From assembly GCF_022539665.2 (NCBI RefSeq), contig NC_081331.1, positions 124,001 to 188,000 on the forward strand: DNA of 64,000 nucleotides, read 5' to 3'. A model generated the notes under the pieces. That model searched no databases. It saw nothing but the letters and a program-made list of their open reading frames with translations, and had not been told where the DNA came from. Both the position numbers and the translations under genes were made by a program. Source of the stretch: Daphnia carinata. Lineage: Eukaryota > Arthropoda > Branchiopoda > Diplostraca > Daphniidae. Position 1 is the first letter of the stretch. Each line of letters opens with the position of its first letter. Positions 21,473-35,300 of this stretch are shown piece by piece.

Positions 21473-23693
21473 TAATTGAATACCTACAGATGAACGATAC
21501 AACGGTGGCAAAAACAATAAAGATGAATTGTGCAAGCTAAATAAAAAAAAAAGTTGATAAATGTAATGTGTGAACACAGAACACAGACAATGAAAGAGAC
21601 AAATTTTGCAAAAAAAATTTTATAAAAAAAAATTTATTGACAATTCTCTGCACATTACAATTATTTTTGCAACTTTAAAAAGGCATAATAGCCCTTTCAA
21701 AAGTTGCCGTCAACCCAGGCAGGGGGAGACACTGCCTTGTTGACCCACCGGGGAGATTACCCGGTGATTGGCTAAGAGAAGCCGGAAGAAGAGCTGAAGA
21801 TTTGGAACATTTTTACAGGAGCGATTAACCTTTAGTTCGGATTTGTGGGCAGCCACGTCACCCTCCGTGAACACATCATCGGACTAAGCGGACACCCCAC
21901 GTCCCCTTTCCGGCCAGAGCCCTCCAAACCTCGGTATATGTTGTTTTTATATATACCGTACAGTAGGGGCATGACCCCCTACGGGCTTATTATGAGTCAA
22001 GGGGAAACGGGGCTTCAGAAAAGAAGGGAGCCCAGATATGCACTTCAATTTTTTAAATATCAAATACCGTCTGGGGAATCCGAATTAAGTATAGAAATGT
22101 CATGTCATCCATCCAATCAATACAATTTATTCAGTGTCTTGCCCCAACCAAGAATCTTTTCAGATCCAATGTTACTATTAATCTATATTGAGAAAAGAAA
22201 AACAACACCATTAAACATATCAATTGTTGATCATGTAACTTATATGACTCACAGATTCAACTTCTGGTGGAAGCTTTGGAAAGGACATACAAATTGCAGA
22301 TTAACATCATTGTATAAGGCTCTTGAATGATAAACTAGCACCTGTAGAAGGTTGCATTGTTGATAGTTGTGTTCCCAGTACATGAAAATCCTTTCCTATT
22401 GGATAAAATTCTTCGTCATAAATTCAAAATTATTTGAAGAAAAATCCTTTCATACCTAAAGAGTCCATGTATGATGTTCATCTCTGCAATGGCAGCAAAA
22501 TTAAAACATCTTTAGGGCCATTTAAGTACCCAGTTTCCCCAACACTCTGAACGTAAAGGACAAGTTGTTCTTTAGCCAGAGAAGCAGCATTATTTGAGGC
22601 TTCTAGCTGTGACAGAACTATAAAGGATTGCTGTTATACAGGATTCATTCACACAAGATGGTACTTCTCATTAGACAATGTGCATACTCTATTACTTTAC
22701 CTCATACCTTAATGGTAATGCACTCAGTGTTTTTTCAACTGTAGGCTGACTCTTCCCTCCTGTAACACTTCCAGACTTGACTTGATCCCCTGCTAAAATT
22801 CTGTGAATGCAAAATAATAGCATTAAAAATACTTTTTCGATAGACAAAAAACCAAAAAGTACCTAATCCACGTTTTATGTTGAACTCGTGCCATATCTCG
22901 GTTTCCGTACCACACCCATTTTCGGCCCAAATACGGTCCCACAATTGTTCAATTTCTTCGCTGCATGGACTTATTACTAACGATTCTTTTAGTGCAGCGC
23001 TAACAGAATTTAAATTTAACACACTGTCAGGTGGTGGACTGAATAACTAAACAATAAATAATTGTTTGTTAAAATTCTATACTTATTTTGAATTCTTATT
23101 TGAAAAATTTAGGTACCTGACTGTGTTCGCCTTATGCCAACTCATCCTCACGTTCACTTAGGGAAGAGTTTTGAAAAACCTTCTTCACTGTTTGGAAACT
23201 GTTCCGTTCCAATTTGTTCTTTTCCCCTAGCTGAGCTTGTAGACTCAAAATTTGAGCTACAAAACACAAATGAATAAAAGCAAATAAATAGAATCATTAC
23301 ATATTAGGCCTTACCATCCTTAGCTTTGCTGTTATCTAATATTTTGTGTCGTTCCAATAATTGGGCCTGCAGCTTCGTAATTTGATCTAATAAACAATAA
23401 TTAATAAGTGAAAACCAATATAATAATGTTTATACTTACCATCCTTTTGTTGTATTATCTTATCCATTTTTCAATTGTTCCTCCAGCCACGCGTTATTCT
23501 CCATCCACGCTAATGAACTAACTGCGAATGGCATCCAATGGACTGAAATTGCCTACGCCAGTAATAACGAGTCTGAGCGGTAGATGGCTACGTGTCGGAA
23601 AAAAAGAAAAAAGTGTGATTTTTTTTTATTTTGGCGAAATTTTTTTTTTTTTTTTGTGTAAAACGTATTGCCATAGTAAAACGGGTTGCCATA
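21473..23693 (-). repeat. Right inverted arm of the element
   Basis: This is the inverted copy of the left arm. It is slightly longer, because the outer end carries an extra 18-bp copy of the terminal motif: read inwards on the minus strand, TATGGCAACCCGTTTTAC is followed at once by TATGGCAATACGTTTTAC. Confidence 0.9.
22478..23467 (-). pseudogene. Decayed coiled-coil gene in right arm
   Basis: This is the mirror copy of the left-arm gene, with the same exon borders and the same in-frame TAA (GAGTTGGCATAAGGCG on the minus strand, near 23,134). The exon encoding SAALKESLVISPCSEEI is identical to that of the left arm. Confidence 0.6.
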
Positions 23694-23699
23694 TCATTT
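23693..23699. repeat. Target-site duplication, right copy
   Basis: ATCATTT immediately follows GGTTGCCAT at the right end. Whether the first A belongs to the element or to the duplication cannot be told, so the TSD is 6 or 7 bp. Confidence 0.75.
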
Positions 23700-24424
23700 A
23701 CGTTAAATCAAGTCTATATTTTAGCCAAAAATGAAAAAGTGAGAAGGCTATAGCCTTCCCACTTTTGTCAAAATCCGCAAAAAACGCCAACTCTTGGAGT
23801 GCGACAAAAATCACACGGTATGATTAAAATTAAAAGCTAATTTCGATTCCGTGATTGATTTTGTCGTAAAGCCACCCGTTTTTGAAAACTAAAGGAAACT
23901 AAGTGCTGTCACCCGCTAGCGCATCACTTTTTTTCTACGTTTATTTCAAAAACCATTACGTAAAGGGCTGGGAAAAACAAACTTGATTTTGGTGATTTTC
24001 ATTGAATTTCAAATTGAAATCGTGTATTTTAAATTCTGTAACCTGTGACCAACATACCTGTGTCGAATCCCTGTTACACTTAACGCCATCTATTGAGATA
24101 AATATAGTAAAAAACGCGGTCGGTGATGTGCTAGATCATCTTATCTAGACAGAATGCCTATCGCAAAACTAAAATTGTTAATTTTAAAAATGACAACTCC
24201 ATTGTTAAGTAACCACTGTTTGAAAATAATTCACTGTTAAGAACACTTAACTTTCTTTAATCAGATATCTGGGGTTTGAAAACTTTGTAAAGCATTTGAA
24301 TTTTTAACTATTCGTTTGAAGAGCTTGAGATTTTCATCAGCATATTCAATAATACACAAACAAATTGGGCACTTCAACGAGACGTTTACAAGTCAGTCTT
24401 TTCAAGGACTTTGCCTTTTGTAAA
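23700..24424. other. SIRT2 3' side, no gene seen
   Basis: This A/T-rich stretch lies between the mobile element and the SIRT2 stop codon. It presumably contains the SIRT2 3' UTR; a minus-strand AATAAA occurs near 23,940. No open frame looks coding. Confidence 0.5.
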
Positions 24425-26395
24425 TTAGGTACTTCCCGTAGCACCACTTTCTACCGTGGGAATGGCTTCGCTTTGACATCCGTTTTCAATCAAGGATTTC
24501 AGGTCATCCTGAAAAAGAAGATAACTACGAATAGTACGCACTCTTAGCCCAATTTCATTCAATAACCAAAAAATTACCTTCCAGCCAAGTTTCTCAGCAA
24601 AAAGATAACATCCTTCGTCGCAATCACCAAGCCAAGCAACGTCACGGAAATTGTCTGCCCCTGGTTGTCACTAATAGATTATTGGAATATTCGATTATTA
24701 CCATTAGTAAAACATCTCACCATGAAATTGCAAGCCGCAGCTAAAACCAAGAACAACCATAACTGGGTCTTCGTTTCCTGCCTCCTCGTGATTGATCAGA
24801 AGGCGCGGACATCTAGGCGGAACTCTAGGCAAAATAGCGAAAACAATTGAGACGTTCGGACGATGACACGCCAACGAGAATTTCACGTTTATGATCAACT
24901 GTGAGTTAAAAGAATAGCGCTGCATTATGCTTACCGATCAACAAGAGATGCAAAAGGCTGAACAACTAGTGAAGTTCCTAAAATAATTAGCAGATCACAA
25001 TTTGGAAAATCTTCTTCAACCAAACGAAAGCGTTCTGGAAGCGGTTCGCCGAAAAAAACTGCGTCTGGCTTAACTACAGCTTTACACTTTTCACACCGTG
25101 GTACTACATCCGCAAGAATTTTTTCTGTTTAACATAATGATACATTCTCATTAAATTCTGCTAAACTAAAAAAAAAAAAATCTTCTAAATGAGCAGGTAT
25201 TAGGACTACCTGTCATCCACTTGCGGTCGTATTCTTCACGGCATTCTGGATTGATGCAACGTGAGGTATGGAGTGTTCCGTGAGCTTCAACTAATTTTTC
25301 CGCTGGAATTCCAGCTACTCGCTCCAGGGCATCACTAAATCAACAAATATGTACCAAAATTATTATCAATTAGAAAAAAAAAGCACTAAAGCAGCATAAA
25401 ACTTACACGTTTTGAGTGTAATGTCTCAGTAAGAGTCCTAAAGATAAATGTGCCGAAAGCTAACTTTGCAGCGCAGTTTAGGGAATGAAACACATCACTA
25501 ATACCTTTTTTATTCAATAACCTAAGAAAATAATGGCATGGAGTAGGTTCAAATGTCTTTGGATAAAGTTCTTTAGCCATGGCAAAAAAAGGCTCAGGAT
25601 GTTTTCGAAAATACTCAATTTCAAATATTGCCTCTGGATAAGGTAAGTCAAATCCACAGAGTTTGCTATAAAGGCCACTTGAAGGACTTCGAAAGTCAGG
25701 AATGCCAGCAGCTGTAAAAATGAAAAGCCATATTACAAATCCAGTAAGTTTATATTTACCAAGAATGACTCTGTTATGATTACATGTAGAAATGCCTGCT
25801 CCTGCCATTGTAATGATGTTTTTCACATTTCCACTTTTAATGTAGTCCACTATTCCATCCAAATCCAATGTGTGCAAAACCTTAAAAAAAAAAGATAAAT
25901 TTTTTTTTATTGTTAAGTCAACACAACCTAAGTCAAGTTGAATTCATTACTTTTGGTTTTTCCATTAAATCTTTGTTTCCAAGTCCCAGCGCAAGTTTGT
26001 CTGAAAACCATTTTCTTAAGTTATCCATTTCTTTATCTTCGACTCCAGCAGACAATCTTTGATGGTTATCATTACTGCATCCTTTTCCTTTAGTTGTCTT
26101 ATCTTTGGTTGTGAGACTTAAATCTGTAAAAAAAAACGAGACAAACAAACAAAAAACAAAAACAAAAAGGATTTTCTCCCTAAAACACTTTCCACAAACG
26201 TCTGAGTTAACCAAAGATTGGTTATAGAATGCATGCAAACATTGCCTTTTAGCCTCTATTATAGATGTTATCAAATTTATAAAAGGCAGTGTGATAGTGA
26301 TAACAACGAGTTATTTTCCTCACTTTATCAATATTATTATTCCATGGCGGTATAAGTCACGTGCAATTAATTTTTAGAAAATTACCTTTCGACAT
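24425..26395 (-). CDS. SIRT2: NAD-dependent deacetylase sirtuin-2
   Basis: Ten exons give 367 residues: 26386..26395, 25951..26123, 25784..25880, 25505..25711, 25407..25437, 25210..25334, 24935..25124, 24721..24824, 24578..24660 and 24425..24508. The first coding exon is only ten bases (ATGTCGAAAG). The Rossmann NAD site is [16 protein letters not shown] (about 88-103), split by an intron inside the Ser codon. [12 protein letters not shown] and EAHGT follow, with catalytic His at about 191. The zinc Cys pairs are CINPEC (199/204) and CEKC (225/228). Further class I sirtuin marks are [25 protein letters not shown] and LINHEEAG. The end [13 protein letters not shown] matches SIRT2 rather than SIRT1 or SIRT3. 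SIRT2 deacetylates tubulin, histone H4K16 and metabolic enzymes, mainly in the cytoplasm. It is divergent from DNTTIP2/FCF2. Confidence 0.95.
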
Positions 26396-26834
26396 CTAAA
26401 ATATGAAAATGAATAAAAGCTTCGAAATGTATTGGCGTTTAAAGGGCCCACTTTCGCTAGTAAATTAAATTAAAACTGCTACTACGACCGAATTTCGTCT
26501 TAACAAAAAAATCGAAGCTTGACAGTCACATGGAGTCATTGACCAACATAAGCAAACAATGCCATCTCTGGGAGTTTGGTGTTGTTGATTTTTCTTTCTT
26601 TTATTTTAGATCAATGCAAGTCATAAAATAAAAAAATAAAAAATACATGATCTAATCGTGTGAAACAATCATCAGTTGATAATATTAATGCGTTAAAGAC
26701 TCGTAATTTTCGCATGGTACCCAATAGCTGCCTTTCCTTAAACCTCAACGTAGTTCTATCTTTTCGTCTGCAGTTTCCTAACGTCAACTCGTATAAGAGA
26801 AAGATACGATACACATGTAAACTGCGAACCAAGC
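26396..26834. promoter_or_regulatory. Divergent promoter, SIRT2 and DNTTIP2/FCF2
   Basis: A 439-bp gap separates two start codons facing away from each other, so both promoters must share it. No TATA box stands at a useful place for either gene. A small spacer of this sort is typical of paired housekeeping genes in compact genomes. Confidence 0.55.
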
Positions 26835-27774
26835 ATGGCAGCAAATAATTCTATCAGGTCTATTGCCCGGCTCCCTATTAACATCACAATCGACAGAGAA
26901 GACCTGGAAGCTGACGAAGAGCTTCCCCCGACATCAAAATCAGTAAATTATAATGAAATGCCGAAGAAAAGTAGAAGCTGGAGGCAGAGGTAAAAAAAGT
27001 TTTAGTAATAGAAGTGATCTACTATTGTGGTTCTAATCTAATTAAACTTCTACATCTTCAGAATTGGATTAGCAAGTCAAATTGAAACTGGAATGAAAGA
27101 CATCGGTGTGTATATTGATGTCAACCCCCACAAGGAAAAAAAAACAAATGTGGACTCAAGCAACCACAATACAACAGGCAGTTTGGCTCTTAATAATGCA
27201 GAGAAGCTGATGGAAAAATCTGTAATAAAACCTGGGTTTGAGAAGCTGGATTGTGTTCCTCAGTATAACACAAACATACGACAAAGGAAAACGGAAAGAA
27301 AAAAAGAATCAGAAAAAACCAAAGGTGGTAAATGGTTTAATCTTCCTGCAACAGAAATGACTGAAGAAAAGCTTAGAGATCTTGAAGTCATCCAGATGAG
27401 ATCTATCTTAAATCCCAAACAGTTTTACAAGAAGAATGATTTGAAAGTTGTACCTAAGTACTTTCAGGTTGTTGGCTATAGATGTTATCATTGTGTTTGG
27501 ATGTTTCACTAATTATGATATTGAACAGGTTGGGACTGTGGTTGATAGCCATGCCGACTTTTATCACGACAGAGTACCGAGAAAGGATCGCAAAAAGAAT
27601 CTTGTTGATGAGTTAATGGCGGATGCAGATTTTCAGAGGTATAAGATTTTTTATCCAATGGGTTCTGTGAGCACGAGTTTAAATCTTTTTGTTAGGTACA
27701 ACAAACGCAAGTATGCTGAAATTATCCAAACCAAACCAGGAACTCGACCACAGACGGTGAAAAAACGTAAATAA
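26835..27774 (+). CDS. DNTTIP2: Fcf2-domain rRNA-processing protein (DNTTIP2/TdIF2)
   Basis: Exons 26835..26989, 27062..27467, 27529..27638 and 27696..27774 join to 249 residues. The N-terminal half is charged and variable. The C-terminal half is the Fcf2 domain: KWFNLPATEMTEEKLRDLE, LNPKQFYKK, KVVPKYFQVGTVVDSHADFY, RKNLVDELMADADFQRYNK and a basic tail KKRK. Yeast Fcf2 and animal DNTTIP2 act in the nucleolus in early pre-18S rRNA cleavage as part of the small-subunit processome. It is shorter than vertebrate DNTTIP2, nearer the yeast size. It is convergent with DDX39B. Confidence 0.92.
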
Positions 27775-27806
27775 TTAAAGGTTATTATCAAGAAAACATG
27801 GTTTGG

Positions 27807-27812
27807 AATAAA
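27807..27812 (+). promoter_or_regulatory. Polyadenylation signal of DNTTIP2/FCF2
   Basis: AATAAA lies 32 nt after the stop codon. Confidence 0.7.
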
Positions 27813-27970
27813 TACACGATTTTGACAGTTTGTCTCGACCTTTTTTTTTCTTAACTACCATTTCGATTAATGGGCCACAATATTTTATGCATTCAGAAGA
27901 GATGATAAAAATTTTTGCGCTATATGTTCTCGTAATATTTAAAACTTTTCATATTTTTCCAAATGAAAAT

Positions 27971-27976
27971 TTTATT
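27971..27976 (-). promoter_or_regulatory. Polyadenylation signal of DDX39B
   Basis: AATAAA on the minus strand lies 154 nt after the DDX39B stop codon. Confidence 0.5.
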
Positions 27977-28129
27977 GAGAAAACTGGAAATTAATTACAC
28001 GTTTTAATCACGCATCGATTACCATCATTGATTTGTATTATTTCGGGCTAAAAAAATTTCCAATCGGAGTAGGACAAATAAAAACATTGGAATCGTCACA
28101 AGAATAAACGACCTGCTCGCAAGCTCCAT

Positions 28130-30749
<2,620 letters not shown>

Positions 30750-31303
30750 GATTCACGTGGGTAATATCTCTGAAAACGATAATACGGCTTGCTTTAGTAT
30801 AATGGTTACGTGTGTTTAGGCGTTATGGACAGCATCCCTACTAATATTTCTCATCTAATGTTTATGCAAACCATAGAATTCTGATTTTTTTTTACATCAC
30901 ATCAGTAGTAAACATACGTACGAACAAAATTTTAATGTTTCTTACACAGAACTTTTGATTTAGAAAGCGATGCCGACTGATAACTTACCAACTTAATGCC
31001 GATGCCGAAGTGACGAATCAAATTGACAAGTAAGTCGTGGCGTTGTAGTGAAATTGAAGAGGTAGGGTAAAGCTTGGATGTTTGGCGACGATGCCAACGG
31101 TTCTTATTTGAACTAAATACAAAAAAAATTGAAAGCGGATCTTTTCAGCGTTGCCAGATCAGCGATTGTGAATTTTGGAGACGAAGTAAACAGAATTGAC
31201 AGAATAATTTTTTGTTTTGTTATTGATTTACTAAAAGTACCATGACCGTTGTTAAAGTGTAGCAAATACGTATAGCTGCAAGCGTTTTTGAATCTCTATC
31301 GTT
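30750..31303. promoter_or_regulatory. DDX39B leader and divergent promoter with B3GALT6
   Basis: The DDX39B 5' UTR intron has a donor near 30,986 on the minus strand (AAGTTG|GTAAGTTATC) and an acceptor near 30,770. The non-coding first exon must therefore lie just right of 30,987. The remaining roughly 300 bp up to the B3GALT6 ATG must serve both genes. Confidence 0.55.
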
Positions 31304-32293
31304 ATGGCTAGAGGTTGGCGGCAAAGTAAAAATCGTATTGTAAAAAATGTGTTTTGCCTTGGTTGTCTATTTGTCTTACCCCTTTTGGTACTAGCAGTTA
31401 TCGTGTATTCAAAATCGAAAAATGTGGAATCCTTACCTGTGCCCAGGGAAGTTCCGGGTCAAAAATTTGATGATTCGTCTCAGTTTTACTTGATTGCACT
31501 GGTCATGAGTGATCCAACTAAATCAGCCACACGAAAAGCAGTTCGGGAAACATGGCTTTCCAACACTCACAAGGATGTGAAGCATTACTTTGTTGTTGGT
31601 TCCAAAGGCTTGGCACAAGATGTCCTACAAAATGTGCTTGAAGAAAGTTCTACTTATCATGATATGGTTATTCTTGAATCCCTAAATGAATCATATAGCA
31701 GCTTAACTGGCAAAATCTTGGCTGGATTTCAGTGGCTCCACTCTAACCATAATTTCACTTTTCTGCTCAAGTGTGATGATGATTCGTTTGTAAGAATGTC
31801 TCCTCTCATCGAACAGTTGCGTAAACAACCCCAAAGTCATCTTTACTGGGGATTCTTCAAGGGTGGAAGTAGTGTCTTTCAAAAAGGCAAATGGAAAGAA
31901 AATGATTGGTTCCTGTGCGACACTTATCTTCCTTACGCGTTAGGAGGCGGCTATGTCTTATCATCGGATTTGGTGGAATTCATTGCAAAAAACGCGCCAT
32001 TGCTTCAACAATATAAAAGCGAAGACGTCTCCGTAGGAGTCTGGCTTTCACCGCTTAAAATACACCGAGTTCATGATGTCCGATTTGACACCGAATTTAA
32101 ATCGCGAGGATGTTACAACGAATATCTCATTACACACAAACAAAGTGCCAATCAAATGCGGGAAAAACAAGCCAATCTAGTAAAGACGGGTAAATTGTGC
32201 CAGTCCGAGTTACGCGTCAGATATTCCTACAATTACAATTGGACTGTACTTCCCTCTAAATGTTGCAAGAACTTTGACCCTGAACTACCCTAG
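31304..32293 (+). CDS. B3GALT6: Beta-1,3-galactosyltransferase 6 (GAG linker)
   Basis: One uninterrupted exon encodes 329 residues; B3GALT6 is intronless in vertebrates too. It is a type II Golgi protein with a short basic N terminus and an anchor at about 14-36 (NVFCLGCLFVLPLLVLAVIV). Then come the GT31 marks: RKAVRETWLS, SLTGKILAGFQW, KCDDDSFV with the metal-binding DDD at about 158-160, PYALGGGYVLSSDLV and EDVSVGVWLSPL. The family adds the second galactose of the xylose-galactose-galactose-glucuronate linker on proteoglycans. EDVxVGxWL and the short stem favour B3GALT6 over other GT31 members. Its 3' end is only 92 bp from the end of MAN2C1. Confidence 0.92.
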   Translation: MARGWRQSKNRIVKNVFCLGCLFVLPLLVLAVIVYSKSKNVESLPVPREVPGQKFDDSSQFYLIALVMSDPTKSATRKAVRETWLSNTHKDVKHYFVVGSKGLAQDVLQNVLEESSTYHDMVILESLNESYSSLTGKILAGFQWLHSNHNFTFLLKCDDDSFVRMSPLIEQLRKQPQSHLYWGFFKGGSSVFQKGKWKENDWFLCDTYLPYALGGGYVLSSDLVEFIAKNAPLLQQYKSEDVSVGVWLSPLKIHRVHDVRFDTEFKSRGCYNEYLITHKQSANQMREKQANLVKTGKLCQSELRVRYSYNYNWTVLPSKCCKNFDPELP

Positions 32294-32385
32294 TCATTTG
32301 AATCAACTGTAAAAATACAATGTTCAATCAATCACCATCACCCTTTTTATTTTGTAATTTCACCATGTTATAACGAATTATATTT

Positions 32386-35300
32386 TCAGAACAAAAGTAA
32401 AAAACTTTTTACTTGGAATGGTGTGAATGAGGCAGTGAAGTACTTCTTTCCATTGGCAGACACTTCTAATGGTAACGTGGGTCCCATTGGTTCTTCCAAG
32501 CCATTGCACAATGTGTAATTCAATAATGGAAGACTTGTTTCAATCCTTTGGTGTAAGATATAGGTTAAAACCGAGTAATAAATTTACTAGAATTTATCAG
32601 ACCTGGCTTGTGTCCGGTCACCACACGATTCAAAAAGTCGAAGCAAGATTTTCTTTACTGGAGCGTCCTCATTATCGAGCATCGGTTCGCAGGGTTTGAC
32701 AGTTTCAAGAACGGTGGAAGTCGAATCCACAGTGAACCACGAACCAGAAACATTAGTGTCGTCTGCAATTTTGGTTGAAATCATCTCACAGTTAAAGTTA
32801 TATGATTCTTTGATTACATCGAATCTCGATTTCAGGCCTGTAAAAACATAGTTTATATAAAAGTAACATGAAAGTTATGACTAAAAATTTAAATACCATG
32901 ATGCGGCATTAATGCATAGCGGAAGAAGTGTTCTTGCATATCACAGTTAGCGTCTGGAGCTTTAGGTGACCGTAGCAAGGACATCGTGATTGTTTTCCCA
33001 TGGACACTCCATCCGTACTTTGAATCGTTCAAAACAGATACACCCCATGCGGGTTCTGATAAGTCTGCCCATTTATGTCCGCAAACCTCAAACTTTGCTG
33101 AATCCCACGAAGTGTTCTAGAGACATGACAATTTCTCGTGGTATAATCAGATTCAGCACAAAATAAAATTGTATACTTTATGATTAGGCCGATTCAAGAA
33201 TCCAAATTGAGTGTCAAATGATGCCTAAATAATATTTTAATTCGTTTCAAATGGTTAATTGCGGGTTTCAATTTGTAAACCTAATGTAATTTTCCCTTAC
33301 CTGATTGGCGTGAACTTCAACAGGAAACTCGACTTTTAAAAACTTCCTATTTTCGGCCCATTCAACACGAGTTTCGAATTTAACGAAACAATCTACTGCG
33401 GTGATATGGATCTTCTGATGAACGTGACTGTGTTTGCCCACACTCTGGCTCCACTTTAAAGTCACCTTAAGCGGAGTTTCCAATTCTACATGAACTTCTT
33501 CTTCGGTGGACGAAGGACGATTCACCGCTTTTCTAGTTTCTATGTGATAGTCCATGCTATCCCATGCATCCCAATAAAGAGGGATATCATCAAAAAGAAC
33601 AAGTTGATTTCCAAAAGATTGGGCAGGAATGACCTGGTTGCCACTAGCATGATGGATCATGGATATAATACGGCCACACGAATCAATTTCCACTGAAAAC
33701 CATTGATTGGATATCTTATAGATTCCTCCCGTTTTATCTGTTAAACAAATGTTTTAAACTTTAGCTAATATTAAGAAACTAAAATTATGGCGAAGATACC
33801 TATAACAACAGGAGGAACACCACCGAGTTCTTTCACACACCAGCTCATAGGTTGGACATTGACGGCTCGAACCGCTTTCTCTTCCTCGTAGATTAAAGCA
33901 TTTCTTGCCCATGGGAGGGTGTTCACGAACGAACGAGTAGTTAATTGTTGGTTGGCTTTGCCTTGAAGATAAGCAAAGCAGCGTTCAACAACTTCTTCTG
34001 CTAATTGGAGGGATTTTCGGAACCATTGCTTGGCTTCGGTATGCACCAACTCTATAGATGATCCCGGTAATACGTCATGAAATTGATTCACTAGTAGAAG
34101 TCGCCAAGCTTCATCTATGTTAGTTCGTAAGCCGACCACGTCCACGAGTGGGATCCGATCCAAAGCCAACGAAACAGCCAGTAGAAGTTCAGCATCCCGC
34201 AATTTATATTCACAGCAACGGTTAAATTTTTTCATATCAGCCTGCAAAAGATCCTAATAAAAATCTGCATTTTCAAGATTTAAGACTTTTCTTTACTTGA
34301 GATGTGTAAGTGCCGTTGTGAAGCTCTAAATAAAGTTCCCCAACCCAACGACAAAGCTGCGAACTTTCCGCTTCCAAATTTTCAAAGAATTTATTGGGTG
34401 TAGAATTCATTAGTTTAGGGACGCCATCAACATCCTTCGTGCGAAAGAAAAAATGTTATCTAGTATGCATCTTTAAAAAAAATATTTTATGTAAGCATAC
34501 TTTTAATCGTTCCATGCGATCCAGCATCGGTTTGTGAGGTCCTCCACCGCCATCTCCATAGCCGTAAAGCATGACAGATTTCGTCACACGCCCTTTATCC
34601 AACAAGTTTCGTTCTGTTTTCAATGCTTCACTCACTCTACGAAATTCAGACGGATTACAGTTTAAGTTACGGCGACTGATTAATCAATAGTCTTACTTGC
34701 AGTTGGCCTCGTACGAATCCCCCGGTGGAAAATGGACCAGAACTGAAAAAATGCGTGAATACGAAGTATAAAAATTAAATCCCTGTGAGAATTTTTGAAA
34801 GAAAAATTAATAATTCTCACCTGTGCTCCCATCAAGTCCTTCCCACAAGAAATTGTGATGCGGGAATTTATTCACCAGATTCCAACTCAACTTCTGCGTC
34901 AAGAATCTCGAAATTCCAACATGCTGCGAATGGGTTCGATAATTAGTACACGAATTTTGGAAATATAACAAGGGTAATACCCTAAGAATTTGCGGGGTCT
35001 GTGCTGAATATCCGAAGGTGTCTGGTAGCCAAAACTCTTGCGATCGCATACCAAATTCTTTTATAAAGAATCGTTGTCCATACAAAAATTGCCGAATGAA
35101 AGATTCGCCGCTACATTTGAGGATCAATGATGTTAACTTGGCCATTTCGCTATGAATAAGTTAAAATGGACCTTGGTATGTTGCCGTCCATTTCCACCCA
35201 TGTTCCACCAACTGGTATAAATCGGCCCAGATCGACGAAATGTTTAATCTCCTTGAATAATGAAGGGTAGTGCTGTTTCACCCAGCTGAACTGTTGAGCC

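Larger units (their letters stand above)
18681..23693. mobile_element. 5.0-kb foldback-type transposable element
   Basis: Two inverted arms of about 2.2 kb (18681-20876 and 21473-23693) flank a centre of about 0.6 kb. The left end reads TATGGCAATCCGTTTTAC. The right end, read inwards on the minus strand, is TATGGCAACCCGTTTTAC. A-rich tracts follow on both sides. The flanks carry a 6-7 bp direct repeat (ATCATTT), as left by a transposase. Each arm holds a decayed intron-containing gene, and the centre holds three tRNA-like cassettes. I see no transposase, integrase or reverse transcriptase, so it is probably non-autonomous. Long inverted arms resemble Foldback elements. The TSD length would also be compatible with other DNA-transposon classes, so superfamily is left open. 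Because the outer limits of the palindrome coincide with terminal motifs and a TSD, an assembly artefact is less likely. Confidence 0.85.

Noticed and set aside
20026-22330. 161-residue open frame present in both arms (20026-20511 minus, 21845-22330 plus)
   Set aside because: It runs opposite to the spliced gene in each arm, over that gene's 3' region and beyond, has no recognisable domain, and its preservation in both arms follows simply from arm identity.
18681-23693. Palindrome as an assembly or amplification artefact
   Set aside because: Considered seriously, but the arms differ at scattered sites, the outer borders match terminal motifs flanked by a direct repeat, and the centre is unique. 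An artefact would not create a target-site duplication.
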